Of a stretch of DNA of 64,000 bases, positions 43,224-52,247 are shown one piece after another (positions within the stretch are counted from its first letter, which is position 1; each line of letters opens with the position of its first letter). The notes below the pieces were generated by a model that worked only from the letters and a program-made list of their open reading frames with translations, did not search any database and was not told the DNA's origin. The DNA is taken from assembly GCF_022374935.2 (NCBI RefSeq), contig NZ_CP092430.2, positions 620,001 through 684,000 on the forward strand, in the 5' to 3' direction. Source of the DNA: Mycolicibacter virginiensis (lineage in GTDB: Bacteria > Actinomycetota > Actinomycetes > Mycobacteriales > Mycobacteriaceae). A program made the position numbers and the translations under genes.

Positions 43224-43667
43224 TCAACCAGCCGGGTCGAAGCGGAACACCGCGATCCGGCCGGCGAGCGCCTCGACCTCGTCGGGGGTGCCCTTGTCTA
43301 CCAGGCCGGCCTGCTTGAGGAATCGGGCGCCGACGGGCACCTGCACCGGAAACTCCCGCAGCACCGGGCGGGCCGCCTCCGCCGATAGTTCCACGATGCG
43401 CACCGGCCGTTCGCGGCGACCGTGGCGCAGCAGGCCCGCACCGGCCGCCCGGGCATTGAGCGCCCAATCGGCCTTGGGGAAGCCCGCCACCGTGTAGAGC
43501 TGCCCGTCGACGGTGAACGGCGTCATCGGGGTGCTGCGCGGCTGGCCGGACTTGCGGCCCGGCACGGTCAACACCATCGGCGGCCCCGTCGGGATGCCCA
43601 GCTTCTGCAGGCCGATCATCAGTTTGTTGACCGGTTTGAGCCAGCGCGGCGGCTTCGGGTCACTCAT
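43224..43667 (-). CDS. deazaflavin-dependent oxidoreductase family protein (Ddn-like)
   Basis: 147 residues: LKPVNKLMIGLQKLGIPTGP, VLTVPGRKSGQPRSTPMTPF, YTVAGFPKADWALNARAAG are the three blocks of the F420-binding split-barrel family. It is more distant from the 6580/6963 pair than those are from each other. Family members transfer electrons from F420H2 to quinones or other acceptors; a respiratory quinone link would fit the surrounding men genes but is inference. It lies 14 bases downstream of the methyltransferase gene. Confidence 0.85.
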   Translation of the reverse strand: MSDPKPPRWLKPVNKLMIGLQKLGIPTGPPMVLTVPGRKSGQPRSTPMTPFTVDGQLYTVAGFPKADWALNARAAGAGLLRHGRRERPVRIVELSAEAARPVLREFPVQVPVGARFLKQAGLVDKGTPDEVEALAGRIAVFRFDPAG

Positions 43668-43681
43668 GGCGGCGCTCCCGG

Positions 43682-44406
<725 letters not shown>

Positions 44407-44425
44407 CATGGCGCAGACACCGGCG

Positions 44426-45655
44426 CTAGGAGAACGGGCGGCGGCGGTCGATCAACCGGGACAGCCGTCCCCCGCCGCGCCAGGCCCGCGCCACCAGATC
44501 CGCGTCGTCGTCGGTGACCAGGTTGGCCATCACCCGCACCGCCACCCGCATCAGCATCGTCGAGCGCATCGCCAGCGGGCCGGTGGCCGGCAGGAACCGG
44601 GGGAACGTCAGCAGCAGCGCCAGTCGCCGGGCCACCGAGAACCCGCGCGCGTAGTGGGCGGCCAGCAACTCCGGCCACGCCTGGGTGAGGTCGGCGCCGC
44701 CCGCGTTCTCCAGTAGCTCGACCGCCAGCCGCCCGGTCTCCAGGCCGTAGTCGATGCCCTCGCCGTTGAGCGGGTTGACGCAGGCCGCGGCGTCGCCGAT
44801 CAGCATCCAGTTAGGCCCGGCGACACCCGAGACCGCGCCGCCCATCGGCAGCAGCGCGCTGGCCGGCGCACGCACTGGGCCCTCGAATCCCCACTCCTCG
44901 CGGCGCAGGTCGGCGTAGTAGGACATCAACGGCCGCAGCGCCACATCGGCGGGCCGTTTGACGGTGGCCAGCGCGCCGACGCCGATGTTCACCTCGCCAT
45001 TGCCCAGCGGGAAGATCCAGCCGTAGCCCGGCAACACTTCGCCCTCGGGGGAGCGCAGCTCCAGATGCGATGTCAGCCACGGTTCGTCGCTGCGCGGCGA
45101 GGCCAGATAGCCGCGAGCGGCCACCCCGTACACGGTCTCCTGGTGCCACTGGCGACCTAGTACGCGGCCCAGCGTGGAGCGGGCCCCGTCGGCAACGATC
45201 AGCGCCGTACAGGCGACCTCCGTGCCGTCGGCCAACACCACCGCGCGCACCCGCCCGGCCGAGTCGTGGTGGGCACCGACGGCTTTGACGCCCAACAACA
45301 TTCGGGCACCAGCCTCCTCGGCGACCTTGCGGATGCGCTCGTCGAGTTCGGTACGCGGCGCCGCGCTGCCGGTCGACGGGAAGGAGGGGCCGGGCCAGTC
45401 CACTTCGATCTCGCCGCCGAAGCCGGACATCCGCAGACCCCGGTGCCGGATATGGCTGTCCAGCCATTCCCCGAGCCCCAGTAACTCCAGCTGTTCGACC
45501 GCTCGCGGGGTCAGTCCGTCGCCGCAGGGTTTGTCCCGCGGGAAGGTCGCCGAATCGACCACCAGCACGTCGCGGCCCGCTCGCGCCGCCCAGGCGGCTG
45601 CCGCCGACCCCGCCGGTCCCGCACCGACCACCACCACATCAGCCTGCGAACTCAC
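44426..45655 (-). CDS. menJ: menaquinone reductase MenJ (geranylgeranyl reductase family)
   Basis: 409 residues, FAD-dependent. ADVVVVGAGPAGSAAAAWAA binds the dinucleotide, FPRDKPCGDGLTPRAVEQLE is the family's signature after the first strand, and MLIGDAAACVNPLNGEGIDY is the second FAD motif. The M. tuberculosis ortholog Rv0561c saturates one isoprene unit of menaquinone-9. GTG 45655 was chosen, giving MSSQADVVVVGAG. The divergent prenyl synthase starts only 21 bases away. Confidence 0.93.
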   Translation of the reverse strand: MSSQADVVVVGAGPAGSAAAAWAARAGRDVLVVDSATFPRDKPCGDGLTPRAVEQLELLGLGEWLDSHIRHRGLRMSGFGGEIEVDWPGPSFPSTGSAAPRTELDERIRKVAEEAGARMLLGVKAVGAHHDSAGRVRAVVLADGTEVACTALIVADGARSTLGRVLGRQWHQETVYGVAARGYLASPRSDEPWLTSHLELRSPEGEVLPGYGWIFPLGNGEVNIGVGALATVKRPADVALRPLMSYYADLRREEWGFEGPVRAPASALLPMGGAVSGVAGPNWMLIGDAAACVNPLNGEGIDYGLETGRLAVELLENAGGADLTQAWPELLAAHYARGFSVARRLALLLTFPRFLPATGPLAMRSTMLMRVAVRVMANLVTDDDADLVARAWRGGGRLSRLIDRRRPFS

Positions 45656-45676
45656 ACTGACCAGTATGTTGGAGCC

Positions 45677-46693
45677 GTGAGGACACCGGCGAACGTGGTG
45701 GCGGGGTTGGATTTCGGCGGCTTGGGTGACCCGGGTTTCGCGGACCGGGTCCGCGATGGGGTTGCCCGCATCGAAGAGCTGATGGACACCGAGTTGCGCG
45801 GTGGCGACGGCCTGATGACCGAGGCTGTGACGCACTTGTTCGACGCCGGCGGAAAGCGGTTCCGTCCGCTGTTCACGGTGCTGTCGGCGCAGCTGGGACC
45901 CGAGCCGGATGCCTGGCAGGTGACGGTGGCCGGTGCGGTGATCGAGCTGGTGCACCTGGCCACGCTGTACCACGACGACGTCATGGATGAGGCGCAGATC
46001 CGCCGCGGGGCGCCCAGCGCCAATGCGCGGTGGGGCAACAACATCGCGATCCTGGCCGGTGACTATCTGTTCGCCACCGCTTCACGGCTGGTGTCGCGGC
46101 TGGGGCCGGATGCGGTGCGGATCATCGCCGAGACGTTCGCCCAGCTGGTGACCGGACAGATGCGCGAGACCCGCGGGGCGGCCGAAGGTACGGACTCGAT
46201 AGAGCACTACCTCAAGGTGGTCTACGAGAAGACGGCCTGCCTGATCTCGGCGTCGGGCCGCTTCGGGGCGACGTTCTCCGGTGCCGACGACGGCCAGATC
46301 GAGCGATTGGCCCGCCTGGGCGGGATCGTGGGCACCGCCTTCCAGATCTCTGACGACATCATCGACATCGATTCCGATCCCGATGAGTCCGGCAAGGTAC
46401 CCGGCACCGATCTGCGCGAGGGCGTGCACACCCTGCCGGTGCTCTACGCGCTGCAGGACACCGGTGCCGACGCCGAGCGGCTGCGAGTGCTGCTGGCCGG
46501 CCCGGTCACCGAGGACGCGGCGGTCGAGGAGGCGCTGGGACTGTTGCGGGCGTCGGCCGGCATGGTCAAGGCCAAGCAGACGGTGGCCGACTACGCCGCG
46601 CAGGCCCGCGCGGAGCTCGCTGAGCTGCCTGACTGCGTTGGCCGGGCAGCATTGGCCAGCCTGGTCGACTACACCGTCAACCGGCACGGCTGA
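45677..46693 (+). CDS. grcC1: polyprenyl diphosphate synthase (GrcC1-like)
   Basis: 338 residues. First Asp-rich motif in [18 protein letters not shown], second in [19 protein letters not shown], plus GGKRFRPLF for isopentenyl diphosphate binding: a trans-prenyltransferase. It probably makes the side chain that MenA attaches. GTG start 45677. It pairs divergently with menJ as Rv0562/Rv0561c do. Confidence 0.93.
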   Translation: MRTPANVVAGLDFGGLGDPGFADRVRDGVARIEELMDTELRGGDGLMTEAVTHLFDAGGKRFRPLFTVLSAQLGPEPDAWQVTVAGAVIELVHLATLYHDDVMDEAQIRRGAPSANARWGNNIAILAGDYLFATASRLVSRLGPDAVRIIAETFAQLVTGQMRETRGAAEGTDSIEHYLKVVYEKTACLISASGRFGATFSGADDGQIERLARLGGIVGTAFQISDDIIDIDSDPDESGKVPGTDLREGVHTLPVLYALQDTGADAERLRVLLAGPVTEDAAVEEALGLLRASAGMVKAKQTVADYAAQARAELAELPDCVGRAALASLVDYTVNRHG

Positions 46694-46766
46694 CCACGAT
46701 TGCGGAACTCGTGCGTCCTCGGCGGCGTTTAATGAGCACGATGGTCGTTCTCCAAGGAGGAAGTCG

Positions 46767-47615
46767 ATGACCTGGCACCCGCACCACAACACGGCGAAGA
46801 CGTTCTTTCTGCTGTTCGTGATGTCGGCGTTGATCGTCTTGGTGGGTCGGGCGTTCGGACCGCAGATGATGTGGGTGGCGGTGCTGTTCGCCGTGGGAAT
46901 GAACGCCTACACCTACTTCAACAGCGACAAGCTGGCGCTACGGGCCATGCGGGCCCAGCCGGTGACCGAGGTGCAGGCGCCGGAGATCTACCGGATTGTC
47001 CGGGAGCTGGCCACCACCGCCCACCAGCCGATGCCCCGGCTGTACGTCAGCGACACCAACGCGCCCAACGCCTTCGCCACCGGCCGCAACCCGCGCCACG
47101 CCGCGGTGTGCTGCACCAGCGGAATCCTGCGGCTGCTCAACGAGCGTGAGTTGCGCGCGGTGCTCGGTCATGAGCTGTCGCACGTGTACAACCGCGACAT
47201 CCTGATCTCGTGTGTGGCCGGCGCGCTGGCCTCGGTGATCACCGGCTTGGCCAACATGGCGATGTTCATGGGCAACCGCCGCGACGGTAACCCGCTGGCG
47301 ATGCTGCTGGTCGCTTTGGTGGGTCCGCTGGCGGCCTCGGTGGTGCGGATGGCTGTGTCGCGGTCGCGCGAGTATCAGGCCGACGAATCCGGCGCGGTGC
47401 TCTCGGGTGATCCGCTGGCGTTGGCGTCCGCGTTGCGCAAGATCTCCGACGGCGTGCAGGCCGCCCCGCTGCCGCCCGAGCCGGAACTGGCCAGCCAGTC
47501 GCACCTGATGATCGCCAACCCGTTCCGCGCGGGCGAGAAGGTCGGTCAGCTGTTCGCCACCCACCCCCCGATGGCCGACCGGATTAGGCGCCTGGAGGCG
47601 ATGGCCCGCGGCTAA
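46767..47615 (+). CDS. htpX: HtpX membrane zinc metalloprotease
   Basis: 282 residues. Two N-terminal helices (about 10-45), then the zinc site [14 protein letters not shown] (HExxH) and the third ligand in [13 protein letters not shown], with two further helices between them. M48 family quality-control protease of the membrane. AAGGAGG lies 10 bases upstream of ATG 46767. Corresponds to Rv0563. Confidence 0.95.
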   Translation: MTWHPHHNTAKTFFLLFVMSALIVLVGRAFGPQMMWVAVLFAVGMNAYTYFNSDKLALRAMRAQPVTEVQAPEIYRIVRELATTAHQPMPRLYVSDTNAPNAFATGRNPRHAAVCCTSGILRLLNERELRAVLGHELSHVYNRDILISCVAGALASVITGLANMAMFMGNRRDGNPLAMLLVALVGPLAASVVRMAVSRSREYQADESGAVLSGDPLALASALRKISDGVQAAPLPPEPELASQSHLMIANPFRAGEKVGQLFATHPPMADRIRRLEAMARG

Positions 47616-47706
47616 CGCGGCCCGCCTGCTGGCCCCCGCAGCCCCTGCTGGCCCCCGCACCCCATCTGCCACTTTCGCACCCGCGCTTGGGGATAGATGT
47701 CTTGTC

Positions 47707-48098
47707 GAATCGGATAGCGCATGCGCTACTACCGGGCATGAACCATTACACCTACCGCGCCGAATGGTCTCGCGAGCACGACGAATACGTCGGCCGCTGC
47801 CTGGAACTGCCCTTCTTGAAGCATTGGGCCCCGACGCTGCGGGAGGCTATCGCCGGTGTTGAGCAGGCCGTCGATGAGCACCTGGCCGAGTCTGACGGCG
47901 ATGACCTACCGCCTCCCATCACCGACCGGAACTTCAGCGGCACCTTCCTGGTGCGGACCTCACCGTCGCTGCATGCCCGGCTCGCCGTCGAGGCCGCTGA
48001 CCAGCACGTGTCAATGAACCACTGGATCGTGCAGAAGTTGGCCGACCGGCCGCCGAGTAGCCTGCTCGACTGGTGATACCGGATGCGCTATCCGATTC
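47707..48098. repeat. 16-bp inverted repeats flanking the HicB-like gene
   Basis: GAATCGGATAGCGCAT at 47707-47722 is the exact reverse complement of 48083-48098. The left arm runs into a perfect palindrome TAGCGCATGCGCTA (47715-47728), and the right arm contains CGGAT-N5-ATCCG. They enclose only the HicB-like gene (392 bases end to end). There is no transposase. Confidence 0.75.
47738..48076 (+). CDS. HicB-like antitoxin/regulator, no HicA partner
   Basis: 112 residues. The N-terminal HicB partial RNase-H-like fold: YTYRAEWSREHDEYVGRCLE and LREAIAGVEQAVDEHLAES; the C-terminal part SPSLHARLAVEAADQHVSMN then HWIVQKLADR is a ribbon-helix-helix DNA-binding domain. ATG 47738 was chosen because it gives a normal HicB start; the frame extends to 47687. 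No HicA toxin gene is adjacent, so it is an orphan. The palindrome 10 bases upstream may be its operator. Confidence 0.82.
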   Translation: MNHYTYRAEWSREHDEYVGRCLELPFLKHWAPTLREAIAGVEQAVDEHLAESDGDDLPPPITDRNFSGTFLVRTSPSLHARLAVEAADQHVSMNHWIVQKLADRPPSSLLDW

Positions 48099-48107
48099 AC
48101 ACGCATC

Positions 48108-49628
48108 TCACCCCAGCTTCGATGGTGCGCACGTGACGCATGCTGCTTCCGCCGCGGAGCTCGATTCACTGGGAACCAGCACCGTGCCGCCGGTAGCGCA
48201 ATGCTGCCGCAGCCAATCTTCAATGGCTTGCTCGGCGGCATGATCGATGTAGGTGGTCTTGATGGCAAGCGTGACGTGCGTGCCGGCGGGAATCTGTGCC
48301 AGTACGTTGGTCAGCCGGGGGAGAGCCAGGAAGGTGCACGTGCCCGACACGGTCACCAGCCACTCGTCACCGCTGCCCACGGCGGTGACCTTCACCCGGA
48401 TCACCCGCCACCCGGTCAACGCCATCGCCAACGCCAGCCCGATCAGCACCCCGTGGAGCAGGTTGAGGAACACCACGCCGGCCACCGTCACCACGTAGAC
48501 GATGAGATCGCCGCTGCGCCAGGCCGTCTCGATGTGAATCATCTTGATCAGCTGAACTCCGACGGTGATCAGCAGGCCCGCCAGCGCAGCAGTGGGAATC
48601 TGCTGCACCAAGCCGGCGAACGGCAGCGCGAACAGCAGGATCCACACGCCGTGCAGGAACGCTGACGCCCGCGACTTGGCGCCGGCATTCACGTTGGTGG
48701 CGCTGCGGACGATCACCCCGGTGATCGGCAGGCCGCCCAGCAGGCCCGAGGCGACGTTGGCGGTGCCTTGCCCGATCAGTTCGCGGTTGAAATCGGTACG
48801 CCGCCCGGTGTGCATCCGGTCCACCGACACCGCCGAGAGCAGGCTTTCGACGCTGGCGATCAACGCCACGGTGACCACTCCGACGAAGGCGGCAGCCCAG
48901 TTGCCGTGCGGCAGCTCGGGCAGCTGCACGGCGTCCAGCAGTGATCCGTCCAGGGTGATGCGACGCACCTCGAGCGAGAAGACCAAGGACAGCACCGTTG
49001 CTCCGGCGATCGCGACCAGCGGCCCGGGTATCCGGCCCAGGGGGCCCGTCACCGATCGCCAGGCGAGCATGATGATGATTACCAGGATGCCCAGGATCGG
49101 CTCGGCGCCATGGGACTCGATCAGCCCTTCCGGCAGGTTGGCGAGGTTCTCCCAGGCCGAACTCGCCGACCGGCCACCGAGGAGGACGAGCAGCTGCTGC
49201 AGGGTGATCGTGATGCCGATTCCGGCCAGCATCGCGTGCACCACGACCGGCGAGATCGCCAGGGCGGCCCGCGCCACCCGGCTCAGGCCCAGGAGCACCT
49301 GCAGTACCCCGGCGCCGACGGTGATAGCGCACGTCACCTTCCAGCCGAAGCGCCCGACCAGATCGGCGACGATGACTGTCAGCCCGGCCGCCGGCCCGCT
49401 GACCTGCAGCGGTGACCCGCCCAGGGCGCCGACGACGAGGCCGCCGACGATTGCGGCGATCAGACCGGCCAGCACCGGTGCGCCGGAGGCCACGGCGATA
49501 CCCAGTGACAGCGGCAGAGCGACCAGAAACACCACCAGGGAGGCAGGCAGGTCATACCGCAGAATTGAGCGGGACCAGGCTGTTCGTGACTTGATTCGTG
49601 ACTTGAAGTTGGCTTGCGCGGTCAGCAT
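48108..49628 (-). CDS. SulP family anion transporter
   Basis: 506 residues, 10-12 membrane segments in the SulP/SLC26 arrangement: YDLPASLVVFLVALPLSLGI and SPLQVSGPAAGLTVIVADLV form the paired half-helix substrate site; ESLLSAVSVDRMHTGRRTDF and GQGTANVASGLLGGLPITGV are conserved. The C-terminal about 100 residues are a short STAS-like domain. The substrate could be sulfate or bicarbonate. The next 140 bases (49629-49768) hold no gene. Confidence 0.9.
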   Translation of the reverse strand: MLTAQANFKSRIKSRTAWSRSILRYDLPASLVVFLVALPLSLGIAVASGAPVLAGLIAAIVGGLVVGALGGSPLQVSGPAAGLTVIVADLVGRFGWKVTCAITVGAGVLQVLLGLSRVARAALAISPVVVHAMLAGIGITITLQQLLVLLGGRSASSAWENLANLPEGLIESHGAEPILGILVIIIMLAWRSVTGPLGRIPGPLVAIAGATVLSLVFSLEVRRITLDGSLLDAVQLPELPHGNWAAAFVGVVTVALIASVESLLSAVSVDRMHTGRRTDFNRELIGQGTANVASGLLGGLPITGVIVRSATNVNAGAKSRASAFLHGVWILLFALPFAGLVQQIPTAALAGLLITVGVQLIKMIHIETAWRSGDLIVYVVTVAGVVFLNLLHGVLIGLALAMALTGWRVIRVKVTAVGSGDEWLVTVSGTCTFLALPRLTNVLAQIPAGTHVTLAIKTTYIDHAAEQAIEDWLRQHCATGGTVLVPSESSSAAEAACVTCAPSKLG

Positions 49629-49768
49629 CCGGTAGTTCCCCTGCCCTCATAAGATATCGCTGAGATGCAGAGAAGTTATTCATGTCTTATTGCCAAATAC
49701 GGAATGCGACATGTCCAGGAAGTAAACATAAGTTACACATTGGGAGCGAACCCACAGGAACCATACAG

Positions 49769-50794
49769 TTAGAAGCCAGAGCCGGTCACCTCATGTCCGG
49801 GCGCTTCGGCGATCAGCCCACGGTAGGCCTGCTCCACCGTGGAGCCATGGTTGATCACGCCGTCGACCTCGCGGGCGATCGGCATGCTCAGCCCGTACTG
49901 TGCGGCGAACTTCATGATCACGCTGGCAGCCCGCACACCCTCGGCCACCTGATTCATCGAAGCGATGATCTCGTCGATCGGCTTGCCGGAGCCCAGCTGC
50001 TCGCCGACATAACGGTTGCGGCTGCGCTGGCTGGTGCAGGTGACGATCAGGTCGCCCATCCCGGCCAGGCCCGCGAAGGTGTCGCGGGCTCCGCCCATCG
50101 CCTCGCCGAGCTTGGACATCTCACGCACCGAACGCGACATCACCATGGCCCGGGTGTTCTCCCCGATTCCCAGCGAGTAGCCCATGCCGACCGCGATCGC
50201 GTAGACGTTCTTCAGCGCGCCGGCCATCTCGACCCCGACCACGTCGTCGGTGGTGTAGACCCGGAATCGCTTGGTGCGGAACAGCGACGCCAGCTCGCAG
50301 GCCAGGCCGGGGTCGGGCATGGCCAGCACCGCCGCCGCGGCATAGCCCTCGGCGACCTCGCGGGCGATGTTCGGGCCGGCCAGGATGCCGGCCGGATGGC
50401 CGGGCAACACCTCGTCGACGATCTGGGACATCCGCATGTTGGTGCCCTGCTCCAGGCCCTTGACCAGTGACACCACCGGCACCCAGGGGCGTAGCTCGGT
50501 GGCCAACTCCTCGAGCACTCCGCGGAAGCCGTGTGACGGTACCGCCATCACGACGACGTCGGCGCAGTGCGCGGCTTCGGCGAAATCGGTGGTGGCGCGC
50601 AACGTGCTGGACAGTTCGACATCGTTGCCCAGGTAACGGCTGTTGCGATGGTTGTCATTGATGTCGGCGGCGGTCGCCTCCGATCGCACCCACTGCAGCG
50701 TCGGTGCACGGCGCGAGCAGATGGACGCCACCGTGGTACCGAACGATCCGCCTCCGAGCACGACAACATTGGGTGTACGAGTTGCAGCAGGCAT
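49769..50794 (-). CDS. gpsA: glycerol-3-phosphate dehydrogenase [NAD(P)+]
   Basis: 341 residues. NAD-binding VVVLGGGSFGTTVASICSRR, the SLVKGLEQGTNMRMSQIV and GPNIAREVAEGYAAA blocks, and the catalytic Lys in EMAGALKNVYAIAVG. It reduces dihydroxyacetone phosphate to glycerol-3-phosphate for phospholipids. ATG 50794 gives MPAATRTPNVVVLGGG like Rv0564c; a longer frame to 50845 lacks support. Confidence 0.95.
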   Translation of the reverse strand: MPAATRTPNVVVLGGGSFGTTVASICSRRAPTLQWVRSEATAADINDNHRNSRYLGNDVELSSTLRATTDFAEAAHCADVVVMAVPSHGFRGVLEELATELRPWVPVVSLVKGLEQGTNMRMSQIVDEVLPGHPAGILAGPNIAREVAEGYAAAAVLAMPDPGLACELASLFRTKRFRVYTTDDVVGVEMAGALKNVYAIAVGMGYSLGIGENTRAMVMSRSVREMSKLGEAMGGARDTFAGLAGMGDLIVTCTSQRSRNRYVGEQLGSGKPIDEIIASMNQVAEGVRAASVIMKFAAQYGLSMPIAREVDGVINHGSTVEQAYRGLIAEAPGHEVTGSGF

Positions 50795-50850
50795 GAGCGA
50801 CAGCGTATTGCCGTCGTCACGGCTGCACCCCCGGTTTGTGAACATGTCGC

Positions 50851-51615
50851 CTAAACGGCGGACCAGCCCCCGTCGATCGACAGCGTGGTGCCGTGGATAT
50901 TGGCGGCGTCGTCACTGGCCAGGAACACCACGGCGGACGCGACCTCGGCCACGGTGCTCATTCGTCGCGATGGTATCCGGGCCAGCACGGGTGCCACATG
51001 CTCTTCGAACTCCGCGTCGCGTTCGGTCCGGATCGGTCCGGGGGCAACGGTATTGACGCGCACGCCGGAGGGGCCGTATTCGTCGGCCCACGACTTGGTC
51101 AGCGAGTGGACGGTGGCCTTGGTTGCGCTGTAGAGCGCCGAGTTTGCCGAGCCGATCAGGCCACTGATCGAACCGACGTTGACGATCACGCCGCTGCCGC
51201 GCTGCGCCATGGCGGGCGCGAGCGCGCCGGTCAACAGGAACGGGGCGAACACATTGATCGCGAACGCATCGCGGATCTGTTGCTCGGGGACCTCCGCGGT
51301 GGGCGACGGCATCAGCAGCATGGCTGCGTTGTTGACCAGGATGTCGATCGAACCGCCCGCGGCGGCTGTCGCGTCGGCGGCCAGTCGGGTGATCTCGGGT
51401 CCGCCGGCGCCCAGATCGGCGCCGATGAACGCGGCCCTGCCTCCCGCTGATTCGATGTGCTGCACGACGTCGGCGCCGCGCTTCGGATCGCGCCCGCTGA
51501 TGAGGACCGACGCGCCGGCCTCGGCCAGCGCGGTGGCGATACCGGCCCCCAGCCCGGCGGTAGATCCGGTGATCAAGGCTGTGCGGCCTGCAAGCCGCGT
51601 AGTGTTTGGACTCAT
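50851..51615 (-). CDS. short-chain dehydrogenase/reductase
   Basis: 254 residues. TALITGSTAGLGAGIATALA, DILVNNAAMLL, NVGSISGLIGSANSALYSAT and the Tyr-x3-Lys in YSATKAT mark a classical SDR; the C-terminal SIDGGWSAV is typical. ATG 51615 lies inside the palindrome TGGACTCATGAGTCCA, so a repressor bound there would cover the start codon. The divergent TetR gene starts 25 bases away. Confidence 0.9.
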   Translation of the reverse strand: MSPNTTRLAGRTALITGSTAGLGAGIATALAEAGASVLISGRDPKRGADVVQHIESAGGRAAFIGADLGAGGPEITRLAADATAAAGGSIDILVNNAAMLLMPSPTAEVPEQQIRDAFAINVFAPFLLTGALAPAMAQRGSGVIVNVGSISGLIGSANSALYSATKATVHSLTKSWADEYGPSGVRVNTVAPGPIRTERDAEFEEHVAPVLARIPSRRMSTVAEVASAVVFLASDDAANIHGTTLSIDGGWSAV

Positions 51616-51657
51616 GAGTCCAGATAGTTCACCTATTAAAATGGACCCGCAAGTCCA
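51607..51657. promoter_or_regulatory. two TGGAC-N6-GTCCA operators between SDR and TetR genes
   Basis: The perfect 16-bp palindrome TGGACTCATGAGTCCA (51607-51622) and a second TGGAC-N6-GTCCA (51642-51657), with centres 35 bases apart. The first covers the SDR start codon and the second the TetR start codon, so both genes are probably controlled by the TetR protein. Confidence 0.85.
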
Positions 51658-52246
51658 AAAATTGACCAGCAAGGGGGCGGCCACTCGGTGGCGGATCATT
51701 GAGGGCGCCGCCGCCGAGATCCGCACCAGTGGGGTATCGACGACCACGCTCGATGACATCCGGGCACGCACCCAGACTTCCAAGAGCCAGCTGTTTCACT
51801 ACTTTCCCGGCGGCAAGGAACAGTTGCTACTCGCCGTCGCCGAGCATGAAGCCGAGCGGGTGCTGGTCGATCAACAGCCCTACTTGGGCGAGCTCACGTC
51901 TTGGGCGGCCTGGCAGCGCTGGCGTGACGCCGTGGTCGACCGCTACCGCCGACAGGGGCAACACTGCCCGCTAGCGGTGCTGATGTCCGAACTCGGGCGT
52001 ACCACGCCGGCAGCCCAGGAGGTCACCTCAGCGCTGATCCGGCAATGGCACGCCGAGATCGCGTCAGGGATCCGCGCTATGCAACAGGGCGGCAAAATGG
52101 CGGGGCGCATCGACGCCGATTCAGCGGCAGCAGCCCTGCTGGCGGGCATCCAGGGTGGCGTCGGCATCTTGCTCGCCACCGGCGATCTCGGCTTCCTGGA
52201 GGCGGCGCTGGACCGCGGCATCGCCGCGCTGCGTACCGAGACGTGA
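51641..52246 (+). CDS. TetR family regulator (LmrA/YxaF-like)
   Basis: 201 residues. HTH in RWRIIEGAAAEIRTSGVSTT then LDDIRARTQTSKSQLFHYFP; the C-terminal domain with HCPLAVLMSELGRTTPAAQE and AALLAGIQGGVGILLATGDL is the LmrA/YxaF type. ATG 51641 overlaps the second operator, so the transcript is probably leaderless. Stop abuts the monooxygenase stop (52248, convergent). Confidence 0.9.
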   Translation: MDPQVQKLTSKGAATRWRIIEGAAAEIRTSGVSTTTLDDIRARTQTSKSQLFHYFPGGKEQLLLAVAEHEAERVLVDQQPYLGELTSWAAWQRWRDAVVDRYRRQGQHCPLAVLMSELGRTTPAAQEVTSALIRQWHAEIASGIRAMQQGGKMAGRIDADSAAAALLAGIQGGVGILLATGDLGFLEAALDRGIAALRTET

Positions 52247-52247
52247 A

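Noticed and set aside
47620..47662. Two copies of CTGCTGGCCCCCGCA downstream of htpX
   Set aside because: Short tandem similarity in a low-complexity GC stretch; no gene or hairpin supported.
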